Positions 1-11,596 of a DNA stretch of 64,000 nt are shown here, one piece after another (position 1 is the first letter of the stretch; each line of letters begins with the position of its first letter). This DNA is from Mesocentrotus franciscanus (Eukaryota > Echinodermata > Echinoidea > Camarodonta > Strongylocentrotidae): contig CP137682.1 in assembly GCA_037976565.1 (NCBI GenBank), positions 28,261,199-28,325,198 on the forward strand, in the 5' to 3' direction. The notes under the pieces were generated by a model. That model did no database searches. It was not told where the DNA came from and saw nothing but the letters and a program-made list of their open reading frames with translations. The position numbers were made by a program, and so were the translations under genes.

Positions 1-41
1 ATGCCATCGAACTGCTTAGGATGCTTAAATTCCACAAAGTG
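1..41 (+). CDS. PPFIBP1: Liprin-beta, exon n-4 (partial; end of SAM domain 2)
   Basis: The window opens inside an exon. Read from base 3 it gives AIELLRMLKFHKV and ends in phase 0 at a consensus donor (GTG|GTAAGT, bases 42-47). This aligns with the end of the second SAM domain and the linker of vertebrate liprin-beta (as I recall it, RAIQVLRINNFEPN). The next exon joins in frame and continues the same alignment, which is the main reason to accept so short a fragment. Liprin-betas are cytoplasmic scaffold proteins with an N-terminal coiled coil and three C-terminal SAM domains; they bind liprin-alpha and act at cell-matrix adhesions and presynaptic active zones. The upstream part of the gene lies outside the window. 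Whether it is the PPFIBP1 or PPFIBP2 orthologue cannot be decided here; invertebrates usually have one gene. Confidence 0.75.
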
Positions 42-571
42 GTAAGTATCTAGAGGTGTATTTGCTGTGGCAATTATTCACTATATGTTGTATGCCATAG
101 AGCTTCCTGGCATCAAGTCCTGCTGTTAATATGAGATCTGGGCCCCATTTCACAAAACTTGTCATCAGTGACAAATGACAGTTTTTTTATAAGCTAGTAA
201 AATCCTTGCTTGTGATTGGTTATCAGCAGATTTGTCACTGATTTTTGTCATTTGTCATTGAAAAAAAGGCTTTGTGAAACGGGTCGCTGATTGTATACTC
301 TCTCCAGTTGCAACATTCACAGTGGTCTTGAAGGCTTGAGATAACTCGATGATTACATTTGCTTTCAAACTGACTTCCCTATGACAGAAGTTTGTAACCA
401 CAAGAATGCATGATTGAGTGTTTTTTCGGTTGTTGTTTGACAGTATTTGTGTGAAAAATTGTTATATTTGTAATTTATGCTGTCTGGGAAAGAGGCATAT
501 TTTGCAGTAAATTGTTACATAATTTTGATATGGTTAAATTGAATTATTTATATTTTCTCTAATTTCTTTAG
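42..571 (+). other. Liprin-beta intron
   Basis: Bounded by GTAAGT at 42 and TTCTTTAG ending at 571. It holds one small inverted-repeat element (140-285), listed separately. Nothing else is recognisable. Confidence 0.7.
140..285. mobile_element. MITE-like inverted-repeat element, ~146 bp
   Basis: The left end reads GGGCCCCATTTCACAAA. The right end reads CTTTGTGAAACGGGTC, the reverse complement with a few mismatches. Inside the ends, CAGTGACAAATGACA on the left pairs with two copies of its complement on the right, so the whole unit can fold back. No coding capacity. A similarly ended element sits at 40102-40243. The family name is not known to me, and no clear target-site duplication is visible. 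Confidence 0.6.
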
Positions 572-673
572 ATGCTAGCAGAGAGAAGAACACAAAGTGA
601 AGACATTGATATGGATCCCTTAGTCTGGACTACAAGGAGAGTCATGAAGTGGGCCAGATCAATAGATCTCAAT
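572..673 (+). CDS. PPFIBP1: Liprin-beta exon n-3 (start of SAM domain 3)
   Basis: This 34-codon phase-0 exon is bounded by TTCTTTAG and AAT|GTAAGT. It encodes a linker, MLAERRTQSEDIDMDP, followed by LVWTTRRVMKWARSIDLN, the first helix of the third SAM domain. Vertebrate liprin-beta has KWTNHRVMEWLRSVDL at this place, so Trp, Thr, Arg-Val-Met, Trp and Ser-x-Asp-Leu are kept. The initial ATG is internal and is not the gene's start, because the upstream exon (1-41) joins in frame. Liprin-alpha has RVIRWVQSIGL here, a poorer match. Confidence 0.88.
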
Positions 674-1421
674 GTAAGTACTCCTCCCTCCCTCTTGTAG
701 TTGTACGTTCATATGCATCTTGGTGCATTGTGTGGCTTTGTGGCTTTGTATTTCTCTGTTCAATGGTGAATCTCTGAAATATTCTTCTCTTCATTTCCCT
801 TATCTTTTCTCCTTTCGTCTCTCCTCTCTCTCTCCCTCCCCTTGGCTTTCTCTCACTCTTTCTATCTTTCTCACTCTCTCCGTTTCATCTGTTCCCCCTC
901 TCTCCCCACCCCCTCTCTCTCTCTCTCGCCCTCTCTCTCTCTCTATCTCTCCCTCTCTCTCTCTCTCTGTTGCTCTTAAATCTTTTCTACTGTCCCCTTC
1001 TCTTTATGACTTTCAATTCCTCATTATTAAATATTTCATGTTTCTCTTTCCATCTTTCTGTCATGTATTCCCATCTGTTACATCACATATTTATATTTGC
1101 ATTTCTTGAACTTACCAATGTTTGTATACAACAGAATAGAATTTAGTTTATCCTCATGAAAATAGGCATAATAAATACACAGGTGCATACTACAGCATTA
1201 TATTTACCTATTCAAACAGATAACTGCTCCTCAACCCCCCTCCCCACCCCACTGTAAACTCTCACATGGTAAGTTTGGTCTCATTTTCAAAAATGATATG
1301 TGCTCCAAAATATTTTAGGTTTCGGTCCCAGTGTCGGGAACAAAATCTGCTCCAGATTATACATTTATGGGTATGTAATAATTACAAGTTCGCTTTCTTT
1401 CACTCATCTTTTCCTGTATAG
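674..1421 (+). other. Liprin-beta intron
   Basis: Begins GTAAGT and ends TTCCTGTATAG. It contains a pyrimidine-rich (CT)n stretch at about 785-1000. No other feature seen. Confidence 0.8.
785..1000. repeat. CT-rich microsatellite tract
   Basis: Interrupted CT/CTC repeat of about 215 bp within the liprin-beta intron. The Ser/Leu/Pro-rich open frame crossing it is a by-product of the repeat. Confidence 0.85.
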
Positions 1422-1588
1422 GAGTATGCAGAGAACCTGGTAGACAGTGGGGTACATGGTGCCCTCATGGTTCTAGAACCTTCCTTTGATTCTGACGCCA
1501 TGGCCAATGCGCTAGGAATCCCATCAAGCAAGAACATCATCAGAAGGCATCTCACAACAGAACTCAATGCATTGGTCTTACCAGCTAG
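1422..1588 (+). CDS. PPFIBP1: Liprin-beta exon n-2 (core of SAM domain 3)
   Basis: A 167 bp exon between TGTATAG and CTAG|GTGAGT; it ends with two bases of an Arg codon. It encodes EYAENLVDSGVHGALMVLEP, then a segment ending IPSSKNIIRRHLTTELNALV. Vertebrate liprin-beta has EYAPNLRGSGVHGGLMVLEP and IPPNKTLLRRHLATHFNLLI, so identity is high through helices 2-5. Liprin-alpha has SGVHGALIALDE at the equivalent place, which separates the two families. This domain completes the tandem SAM array that contacts liprin-alpha or other SAM partners. It is the strongest evidence for the gene's identity. Confidence 0.93.
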
Positions 1589-2866
1589 GTGAGTCTCAAA
1601 GCCTTCTTCACATATGAAACCATTAAGTGTCTTTTTTCTTTTTTTAAAATAAAAACATTGCCTTGAAACTCACTTTAAAAACCCGCCCCAATAAACCACC
1701 TAAAAAACCTTAACCTTGTCAGAAAAGAGAAATTTTATGAGTACATGAATGGCAAGTTGGGTGGAAAATAAGGGCTGGACTTAACCAAGGCTCCCCCAAA
1801 CTACTTGCTTATCTATGTGTTGGAAGATACAGAACCTTGAAGTGCATTACTCTTCCGTCACTTCATTCGGCTGCAGTGTTTTTTCCGAGATGGTTTAAGA
1901 TATCGTATGTGAAAGCAGCTACATGCATGCTGGCCATGTCTTGTGCTGTGTTCAAACTGCCTGGTGTGGATTAGGCTTTTAATAAAGGAATGATCTGTGA
2001 TTGGTCTCTTTGATAATCAATGTGTGGATCCTTTCATGGTTTCATGGTTGCCAAATTGCAGTGTGCTGTAACTACAAAACAAGACTATGTGACAGAAGAA
2101 ATTTATGAAGAGTTACTGTGTCATTAGTGATTGTTACTTTTCAATGTTTAGGAATGGATTAATTTCGGCTTTCTGGACTTTTCATTTATCAAATAATTTC
2201 TTATACATACAGGAAAAAATGTAAAGTAAATCAGTGTAACTTTATGTAGATATCTGTGAATGGAATCCATTAACAATTATAAAAAGAAAGTTCAGTTAAT
2301 GAACACGATATGGGTGTAAATACTTAAAGGCATCGTTTAACAATGTTAAATCTGAGATGCATGGCCCTACGTGTTATCAGTGTCTGTGATATGGTGTAAT
2401 ATTGAAGCCCTAAAAAAATTGCGCTTCAAAATGATCATGAAGTGCCTCAAAAAAGTAAAAATCTTTGAGTGACCGGTTTTACCATACTCATTTTCCCCAA
2501 TAGACTGTAGTGTTATATAAACCGTTAGGAAACTGAAAAATGAAATTTTGATTTGCAATCATAAATATCTTGATAATCAGACAGGCGATCGGCTTGTACA
2601 AGTCATGGGATTCCTGACTGACCTAAAGGTTTACAATTATGATTGCAGCATGAGCTAAATCCAGGATTTTGTTTCAGAATCTGAGGCAATGTTACCGAGT
2701 CACTTTAAGATGTCTGCCTCTCACATTTCTTCGCTTGGTAACATTTTGAGAGTGTATTCCCAAACTGTCTTAATCAACCTTGACTGCTCAGAAGTACTGC
2801 ATGCGCTTTGTGTGATCCATTGAAATATTTTGTCGTGATGTCTCTCCTTCCCTGACTAACATACAG
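1589..2866 (+). other. Liprin-beta intron
   Basis: Begins GTGAGT and ends CTAACATACAG; the CTAAC just upstream is a good branch-point match. Apart from AT-rich sequence nothing is recognised in its 1.3 kb. Confidence 0.8.
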
Positions 2867-2999
2867 AGCTGCCTTAAAGCCAGTCAATGGTACAATGGAT
2901 GCCAGACACAGACGAGCAAGCGCTGGAGCTCTGGGCGGAGGAGGGTTCCAAAGGTCGTATAATTCTAACGGAGAGAGCAAGAGTAAACCCACATTCAGG
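2867..2999 (+). CDS. PPFIBP1: Liprin-beta exon n-1 (basic Gly/Ser-rich tail)
   Basis: A 133 bp exon between ACATACAG and TTCAGG|GTGAGT. It enters with one base completing an Arg codon and leaves in phase 0. The 44 residues (beginning AALKPVNGTMDARHRRAS, then a Gly-rich run and SKSKPTFR) are low in complexity and basic. The end, KSKPTF, matches the position of KVKPKKLAF in vertebrate liprin-beta, just after SAM domain 3. RHRRAS looks like a basophilic-kinase site (RRxS), but this is inference only. Confidence 0.82.
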
Positions 3000-3740
3000 G
3001 TGAGTGATCATCTAAGGGCTGTACCAGCTCTGGGATGACATATTAAATGTTTAGGCAGAATAGGAACTTTAATCTTGGTAGAATAAATATAGAATAATTT
3101 TCAGTCAAATATTTCTTATAACTTCAAGTTTTTAATTTCTTGATTTATTTGTGTTCCTGTAACCTTTTACCTGAATTAAATTGAGCCCCCAAAGGATGAT
3201 TTTCAGCATGTCTGTGTGATTCAAAGAGAATAAATCATGTAACTTTTATGAGAATTTGAAGCATAACAGTATAGCATTTTTATTCTTTTCTTTAATTTTT
3301 TACGAACATTTGTGTCATATTTTGGAGAGCATAAGGGGAATAGTCTAAGACAAATGAATAAGGAAAAACAGGAAACTTGCATCAATAATCTGAAGTGTAA
3401 GAAATGAAGAATGATTTTGATATAACATCTTGTGACAAACTTCTTTTTGTAACCCTTGACCTTTTTAAACCTTGTGTGTATGCATGTGTTAGTTTGTTTG
3501 TTTGTTTGTGCAGTGTTAGAATGATTGTTTAAAGACAGTATGAGGTTGATGATATGATTGTGTGATCTGATAATATTAATGACCCCAAAACAGAGATGGA
3601 TACCTTGTTTGTGTAATTTCAAGTCTTTATTTCTTGTTATTTCTTACAGCCTTTATATCCCAATTCATGATGGTACCCAAATGCAAGTTTCCTTTATTTT
3701 CAAAGTCCTGACCATATTTCCTTTCTCCTTTTCTTATCAG
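3000..3740 (+). other. Liprin-beta intron
   Basis: Begins GTGAGT and ends TTCTTATCAG with a strong pyrimidine tract. No other features seen. Confidence 0.8.
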
Positions 3741-3878
3741 GGCTCACTTGGACGAGCTCTTGGACGGAAGCTTCGTCAGGATATGAACACTTACGGCTCA
3801 ACCTTTGGTGCCATGCCAGAACAAATCCGCTCAAAATCACGCAGCCAGGAATTCACCCAAGAGAGCACCATAGTATAG
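3741..3878 (+). CDS. PPFIBP1: Liprin-beta terminal coding exon with PDZ ligand
   Basis: This 45-codon exon follows TTCTTATCAG and ends with TAG at 3876-3878. It starts GSLGRALGRKLRQDM, which lines up with the FGNLRKKKQED region of vertebrate liprin-beta. It ends QESTIV. Thr-Ile-Val fits the class I PDZ ligand S/T-x-hydrophobic; vertebrate PPFIBP1 ends DSNV, which also fits, so the C-terminal PDZ motif seems conserved although the tail between differs. Much shorter than the vertebrate tail, so this may be one of several 3' isoforms. No downstream coding exon was found before the next gene. Confidence 0.85.
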   Translation, partial: GSLGRALGRKLRQDMNTYGSTFGAMPEQIRSKSRSQEFTQESTIV

Positions 3879-6800
3879 GGTTCTCTCGTGACACTCGCCA
3901 TGTGGTATTTTGCAAAGACTATACCATGGCTGACTTAAAGACCTATTTTGCCTTTTGTGTGGATATTAGGAATGACTCCAGATTGTGCTATATGTTGTGT
4001 GGAGGTGAACAAACTATTGACAAAGCCAGGAGGAATATAGAAACACTTGCCAGAATGGAAGAAGATGACTGCATTTTTGTATCGGGAGAGAAAGATTTCA
4101 TTCATAAGAAACTGGGATGGTAGTGCTGATTTATGGAAGAGCAGAGCAGAAATGGAAACAATATTCTAAGTTGCCAATTTGAAGATTGCATCGATTAAGA
4201 TGTGTGGGACATAGCAGTGATGGAGTGGGATTCCAATGAAGATGCAAAAAAGGAGGAGAAATGGAGCATTAAAGGATTATATGAATTTGAAATAATTGGA
4301 AAGTATCGGAAGCCATCAAATGAATTTCACCGTATTGAGAGAAGCAGTAGAGGGACAGCAATTCTGCAAACTGTTTACTAGTCAAAGCCCTAAGCCACTT
4401 TGATGATCATGCAGACTATACACAAATTAAAATTGAATGATAATCTGTCTTCAGTTTAGCATTTGTAATGCAACCTACATGTGTATGAATCACATTGATA
4501 ATAAAGTATAGGAATGGAATGATCATGGCACAAACTATCATCTTGGACTTGTAGCCTGGACTTATAGCCTACATGAACATGTATGTGACTACTCCCACCC
4601 AAAGAACATTAGATACATGTTAGTTGTTATCTCAGGATGTATTCATAGTCTTCATCTCCAGGTGTTTTATCAAACAAAAGGTCTAATTTGAATACTACTT
4701 TCATCTTTTAGACTTACGATCCAGATACTTAATTCATCTGTACATACAGAGATTATCATCTATGCAGTTTATTGTTGAGAGTTGTGTCGTGTGAATAATA
4801 ATTTGCAGAGTATTATATTTGTTGGATGATTGAGTTTATATTTTGACTGCCAAAAATAAAATGGAGTGTGATGAGTGAGGTGTATAGATGGTGTCGCAAA
4901 TATTTTGGATACATTTAAACATTTGCCTGTGGGACCCGTGAGATCTTGTATTAAATCTAATGGACTGAGAGAATTCGGTCTTAAGCAATACAGAACCATT
5001 GAGATGTGATTTTTTTTATTTTAAATAAATACATTGGAAATGGGGTAAAGAAAGGTTTAAGTATCTAGAAGGTATGAGATTGACTTAAATATATTGGTTA
5101 ATCTTAATTCATTTGAAAATAAATTTCTAAATTTAAAATAGAATTAATATTGAAGCTCTGTCTTAATACTGCACTATGATTCTCTTAAAATACACGTTCA
5201 TTTGCATATTCTGTCCTTGAATCTTGAAACTTGATTTTTATCTATTAAAGTCAGCAATCAATAATGTATGACACTGGGTTAAAGTTTTACAAATTGCTTA
5301 ACCTCGCGTCTAGCTTCAAAATGTTCAATTTCTTTACAACCATCCAAATATTTGTATGTATACAGTGAGTGCTGAACATGCTAGTTGTGTGTATATATTT
5401 TGTTACATTTCAGCATTGCTAGATTTTATGTGAATTTGATGCATTTTGATTTATGTTTATGTGCAATTTACGTCTTAAGTTTGACATTGTAATATCAAAA
5501 TATTATTGTATCTAGACCTTTGTTTTTTTACACCCTGTTATGAACCATGATCCATGTTTTGAGGGGAGGTACTTTATTTTATATTGAACATTTCTTACGC
5601 CAAGGAAAGAAAAAATAGACACACTTTAATACATACACATACATTTGTAGTGAATTAAGAGAGTTCTTAATGCAGCTTGAGTCAAAGGAATTTGATTTTG
5701 TCACCCCTACTTTGCCTGTTTGAAGAGATTCATGCACATGTGTTTGCACAAGATATTTAAATTTTCTGTTTATGTGACGCTGCTGAAGTTTCAGCTGTAT
5801 TATCAAAGCACACGTTTCGTTTTCTTGACAAAAGATTATTTTCATTCTTCTGAAATTAATTTTCTGCACTTCCATGTAGACTGAGGATTAATCTAAGATT
5901 GAGTTTGTGTAGCAATAAATGTAGCAAGCAATGGTTAGCTAAACTAAGCCAGAAGTTTTTAGTAAAATATATCCTTAGATGGGTATTTCATAAGAGTCCT
6001 TTGGGGGGGGGGGGAGAAAGAACATTGAGTTCTAATGCATCTCCCTTAAATGGTCTTTCATTTGTCATGTTAACATTCAATTTCATTTTTTTCCTTTTCC
6101 AAAGAGAGCATTATTTTATTTCATATTGTCCTTCCCTTCTTTCATCTAATTGCTTTCATAAATTTTGTTTTGGTTTTTGCCTATTGTGTTGAAGATGATT
6201 TGTCTTGGGGGGTACACCATTTTTAATTAATGGGACTTTATATGTATACACACCTAAAGAGCAAATGGATTTGGATTTGTTTTGGTTTTTGCCTATTGTG
6301 TTGAAGATGATTTGTCTTGAGGGGTACACCATTTTTAATTAATGGGACTTTATATGTATACACACTTAAAGAGCAAATGGATTTGGGTTATTTTCAAAAG
6401 TGCACTGACTTTGGTGTATGCTGTCCTAATGTACAAGTCATGCATTATGATGATTTCTACAACTGCCGGAAGTAAGTGTCCGATTGTTTTTGGTGTATGT
6501 TTGTAAATTGGCAATATTTTCTGTTCTTCTCAGTGTAAAAAAATGATTGTGAGTGCATGAATTGAATTTTGAAAAATACTTGATGATTCTTATAGGTTAT
6601 TAATCAGGACTGAAGTTTCATTGCATTTTCTTCTCATTTGAAACAGATCAAGCTTTATGAAATGTATTTGTATATTTTGCACTTTGGAAAGTTTTCTTTT
6701 AGAGTGGATTTTTTTAGTTTGGTTCCATTTTTCATCATCTCATAGTATTGTATTAGAATTGTTATTTTCAAGACTTCTACAGACATTTTAGTTTTAAGAC

Positions 6801-7160
6801 TGAATACTGTTTGACACATTTTATCCCTCCTTTCCAATGGAAATTTAAAGTTGAACAAAAGATGATGGGTAATTTTCTTCCCCCTTTTTTGAAAAAACAT
6901 TTTTGCCCCTTGGTTATGTCTAATTCTAGTTACATGTATGCACATCTTTTCATAGTGCAATGCATGTGTGTAACGCCTTCCTCTCTTTTGTGGCGATTTT
7001 AGAACAAATCTAACTGCGTACAAAAGACCCTCATTTGATGAATGTAAGGCATCTGTATAAGACAGATATTAATATTCTGAATGAATAGGTTCACCCAATC
7101 AATGCCCATTTATTTAGACTTTTTAATGTACCTAAGTCTTTAAAAAAATAAAATAAAAGT
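3879..7160 (+). other. Liprin-beta 3' UTR region
   Basis: AT-rich sequence without credible coding potential follows the stop codon. Poly(A) signals AATAAA lie at 4500-4505, 5024-5029 and a cluster at 7147-7157, so the UTR may be about 0.65, 1.15 or 3.3 kb long. A 73-codon open frame at 3902-4123 has no recognisable domain and is treated as UTR. A 112 bp tandem duplication at 6164-6387 lies within the longest form. Actual ends are inferred. Confidence 0.45.
6164..6387. repeat. Two-copy tandem duplication, period 112 bp
   Basis: Bases 6164-6275 and 6276-6387 are nearly identical, each running from TTTGTTTTGG to GCAAATGGATTTG with only a few differences (for example TTGGGGGG versus TTGAGGGG and CACACCTAAA versus CACACTTAAA). 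High identity implies a recent event. Confidence 0.93.
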
Positions 7161-7522
7161 TGTTTATTTAACAAAGGCTGGTGAGTGGCAGCATTTTCAA
7201 AATGATCATAATATAACTTTAAACTTCTGGATACCGTACTTTTATATTGTTGGATCCAGTAATACAGATAACGAGATACAGCATTCTGAAAATTATGCTA
7301 CCCCTCAGTCCTTTGAATTTTTCATTCAAACCAGGGGGGGGGGCGGTATGTTTGTCAATTTTATCCAATTCAGTCAGCCCCTTTCATCTGAAAATTTCCT
7401 GACTGGCTCTTGATAACTCATGTTTATGCATTTTATCTAAATTTGCTCCCTCTTTGTTACCTGATTTCTGTTTTTTTCCTTTGAATGTTGGATATAAATG
7501 AATTCCTCCTTCAATTTCTGCT

Positions 7523-7575
7523 TAGAACCAGAAAGGCATTGAATCATAGACGTTATACACCCTTCTGGCTCTCAG
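7523..7575. repeat. Dispersed hairpin element, copy 1
   Basis: GAACCAGAAAGG on the left pairs with CCTTCTGGCTC on the right around a ~28 bp centre. The same theme (GAGCCAGAAGGGC...GCCCTTCTGGCTC with GTTAACTC/GAGTTA inside) recurs at 21641-21710, 25481-25535, 27094-27144 and 36191-36250. Confidence 0.6.
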
Positions 7576-8175
7576 CAGAACATATATATGATTGAATGTC
7601 AAAAAAAAAACTGTTGACTTTCAGCTCTGAAATGTTGCAAATCACAAAATGACATGAGGGGTAGTGGCTGTTATAATGATTTAATGGAATTTTGTTTTGC
7701 GACACTTTCTGGTTTTACATATTTCCAATTATTTATTGATAGTCCGAGCAGCAGATACTGCCTGATGAAATACTAATAATTGACTTTTTAGAGAGTATGA
7801 GTGATGAATGAATTCTAGATTGAATTGAATGCAGAGAAATCAAAGAGATGTATTTTCAAGAAACTATGATGTGGGTGATCATGGATTGTGATTTATATAA
7901 AGATCTATAAATATATATATAATAATAAAACATGAATTCAGCATTTGATATATGAATTGACAGATGTCCAGTGTGATTATTTTTGTTTGAATCTTTACTG
8001 AAGGCAATCACAAACATTACCATATCTTTATTAGTACTGTCAGTACCTTGTTATCATGTTAATGCAGGTTGCAATATGCTCTGCCAAGGCAAATTCAGTT
8101 TACTTTAGAACAATGTGGAAAAAGAAAGGAAGGGCGCAAAGATACATTGTAGACAAGTGCTATTAAAGTACTGTC

Positions 8176-8545
8176 TTTAGAGAGAGAGAGAGAGAGAGAG
8201 AAACAGAAAGGGGATAGGAAACTGAAAGAGATGGGGGGAAAAAGATCTTTATAATGAGATTTACAAAAGGAGAGACATAGAAAGAGAAATTAAAACAAAA
8301 AAGAAAAAGAAATCTCAGCAAAATAAGTGAGTGAAAAAGGGAAGGAGATAGTGTGACAGAGACCAAGGATGATAGAAAGCATATAAAGTCACCATGACTC
8401 TTCTTTCCTCCCTCTTTCTCTATCCTTTATCTCCATCTCTCATGCCTATCATTCCTCTCTTTATCTTCTCACCATCTATCCCCTTTCTCTTTCTATCTCT
8501 TTCTCTCTTCCCTCTCCATCCCTATCCGCTCTCTCATATCTGCGT
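8176..8545. repeat. Adjacent GA-rich and CT-rich tracts
   Basis: (GA)n with GA-rich flanks up to about 8380 is followed by a CT-rich tract from about 8400. Opposite-strand purine bias side by side makes a large imperfect foldback possible. Confidence 0.75.
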
Positions 8546-8644
8546 TTGTCCCTAATAATTCACTGATGATCAGACATACATGTATACCCCTGTTACAACT
8601 GCTCCAGGTTTTGTTTTATCAATGATGCTTGGAATCTGGTTTCA

Positions 8645-8674
8645 GCTTAGGTTTAGGTTTAGGTTTAGGTTAGG
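8645..8674 (+). repeat. Short TTTAGG tandem repeat
   Basis: About four copies of GTTTAG/TTTAGG. It differs from the animal telomere repeat TTAGGG, so it is read as a microsatellite. Confidence 0.8.
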
Positions 8675-11261
8675 TACTTATCCAGGGTTTAACTTCAGAA
8701 TTTGATAAGTGTAGTATGCTGACCATGGGGCAATTGTCGATGGAGCATGTCATAAAACCATCCATCCTCTCCTTCCTGCCTCTCTCCTCCCCCTCCCTCT
8801 TCCCCCTTTCTCCACCCCCTCTTCCTCCCCCTCCACCAGTGAAAACAATACTTTAAAAAATACATGCAACAATAAAGTAAACAAACTGTAGCTTTCATAT
8901 TTCATTCAACTTTAATTGAATCATTTCTACTCAGTGTAGATTCTCTAGTATGTATTTACAATACAAAATCTTTGACAGGAAAATTATGACAGAACAAACA
9001 AAATTATTAAATGTCCAATAGAAATTAATCTCCCAAGGTGCTGTTTTCTCCATGGCAACAGAAAACAAATTACAGGTAGAACAGGACGGAAACAGATTGA
9101 AGCGCACACATTAGGCAGATTAATACATTACATGGGAGGGGCAGAAGCTCACAAAAAAGTATATTTAAATCTATTGCAAGGGTAAGATTTCTTTAGCTTG
9201 TACCTAAATTATCCCAAATTAATGGCTAAATAATCAATGTCTTGTTAATTCATATCACTTAGATCAAGTTCACATGACTTTGAATATCAAATACTCATTT
9301 ACTATGGTGATAAATCTTCTGAAGCCCAACAGATAGCCATATCAATATCTGGTTGATATGTTTGCAGTTAACATTTTGTCAACTTTACAGTTTCATATAC
9401 TTTAAAGGTTTGAGGATAAAGTATCATCGTTTTGATTATCAAACATTTGAAAGAAAGGTTAATTCTACAAGGAATTTCTACTTTATGCAGTCATTACCCC
9501 AGATATCTGGGGTTTTAATCTGTGGCTGTATTGTTTGAAATTTAGATCAGTATGATTGCAATTCAATTTTTATCTCTGTTTTTGGAGGGAATCAAACTTC
9601 TCAATTTGCATGCAAAAGTTTGTGCTCTCCAAATGCTATTTATGGCTACAGTGCTGATTTTATATTGTTTATTTCATTCTAGAATAGATGCACATCCAAT
9701 GATGATGCTGTTTACCTTTTTTCTTAACGGTTGCTCTACATGAATCATTGGTTCATTAACTTTAAACTTTACATGCTCAAAACAGACACATCATTTCCAA
9801 TGAAAAACTGAATACAAAAGAAAGTGCCAATCACAACAAGCAAAAGTTTCCAGCAACATCTAAAAGACGCTTAAAATCAAACATAAAATGATTTGGTATA
9901 GGCTTGAATGCAAACGGCACTGACTACATAAGACAAATTTCAGTCGAATTCCCATAAACAGGTAGCATACGACGACGATGTCACATTCAAAGTTTGCAAG
10001 GTGAATGGTGATGATTCTGTGCAAAAGATTTGGTAGTTGCACGTACATGTATCACTTGATCATACTAAATAAATCTTTTTACATATATCTCTTGCTATTG
10101 TTCTTCATACACAGGAATACTGAATGTTTTGATATAATCTGAAGTAACTACTCTTTCATAAAATTCTCCTTCACAAAAGTATAAATGGTTGGATGTTCTC
10201 TATGCAGTGGCTGGCATGACAATGAAAATTAAAATGCATGGCTTTTTTGTGTCTTATAAGATCTCAAATGGTACTGGACATTGTTAGGTACCCTTATTCT
10301 TCTCAAATTCTGTCAAAAGAGTTTTGATCAACCAATTTCAGAAATCAAGAAAAGGTTGGGTTTTTTTATGTATGAGATTTCTCTGGTGTTTAAAGTAATA
10401 AGACCTTAACTTAAAAATTCTGATCAAAAATCAAGGCAAGATATTTGAGGTAAAATTTAAAAGAAGGGGGGTAAAAAAGCTTTGCTGTCCCCATCACCTC
10501 CATAAAAACTAAAAAAATATTTAGTAAGAAATAGTCTGCCCTTTTCATAAGACTACTCAATCCTCTTCAAATACTGCTAGCCCAACATGCCAACATTTTG
10601 AGAAAGTAATATGTGCATATATATGGTTGCAGTGGTATCAAAATGGCTACCAACATAAAACACTAATCATGATTTTTTTTCTTCTTGTCCCTTGATTACC
10701 TAAAACTTTAAAATAGTGCATCACATACATGCATGTCAATGGTTCCAGAAGAGTGTTTTCAGTCTAAACATTGAAGAGATAGGAATGGGGGCCTACCTAG
10801 AAAATAGAATTGGCAAAACATTTTTTCTGTATAGTTGTTGAGCTGCCTCCCGGAGATCTCAGTATATTGTCCATAGCTACAGCTTACAGTAGTTACTATT
10901 TGATCTAATTTGGTAACAAAAATAACATTCATATAATTGATCTCTAAAAAAAAAATTGTTTAAAGTAAGAAAAGGAGTTTCCATCTACTTCATACTTTAA
11001 AAACAAATATCTTTTAAATGTAGATACCATTTAAAATCTCAATAAATATATTTCCATAATTTTTTCACATATATCTGTTTTCCTGAAGACAATGATAGAA
11101 AAAAAAAGATATTTACTAAAATAGTGACATAAACTATGATGTCGTCCACATGGATAAATATACAATTCTATATTTCCTTTTGTTTCTGGCTGAATTCTAA
11201 TTATAGTATTCCATGCTTTTTATATACAAGTAAAAGTAACAAAATATAGAACAGAATGTAG

Positions 11262-11596
11262 ACATGGTTTGGTAAACTTTGACCCGACAATGTACATGTA
11301 GACATGGTATGGTGAACCTTGACCTTACTCACAATGTACATGTAGACATGGTATGGTGAACTTGACCTCACTCACAATGTACATGTAGACATGGTAAGGT
11401 GAACTTTGACCTCACTCACAATGTACATGTAGACATGGTGGTGAACTTTGACCTGACAATGTACATGTAGAGATGGTATGGTGAACTTTGACCTCACTCA
11501 CAATGTACATGTAGACATGGTGGTGAACTTTGACCTGACAATGTACATGTAGAGATGGTATGGTGAACTTTGACCTCACTCACAATGTACATGTAG
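11262..11596. repeat. Minisatellite, 8 units of 38-44 bp, with DR1-like sites
   Basis: Each unit runs ACATGGTATGGTGAACTTTG to CACAATGTACATGTAG with small deletions; long (44 bp) and short (38 bp) forms occur. The last four units are a duplicated short+long pair of 82 bp. Five units carry TGAACTTTGACCT, the reverse complement of AGGTCAAAGTTCA, which matches a DR1 nuclear-receptor site (two AGGTCA-type half-sites spaced by one base); the other three have near variants. Confidence 0.92.

Larger units (their letters stand above)
7161..11261. other. Intergenic region between convergent genes
   Basis: AT-rich, with no supported exon. It contains a GA-rich block (about 8176-8380), a CT-rich block (about 8400-8545), a short TTTAGG repeat (8645-8674), a CT-rich patch near 8760-8840 and one copy of the dispersed hairpin family (7523-7575). 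Part of it could belong to a long 3' UTR of the - strand gene. Confidence 0.5.

Noticed and set aside
572..1588. Identification of the + strand gene as liprin-alpha
   Set aside because: SAM domain 3 matches liprin-beta (VHGxLMVLEP, IPxxKxxxRRHL) and not liprin-alpha (VHGALIALDE).
3902..4123. 73-codon open frame after the liprin-beta stop
   Set aside because: No recognisable domain, no splice signals tying it to the gene; best read as 3' UTR.
8645..8674. Interstitial telomere repeat
   Set aside because: The unit is TTTAGG, not TTAGGG, and only about four copies exist.
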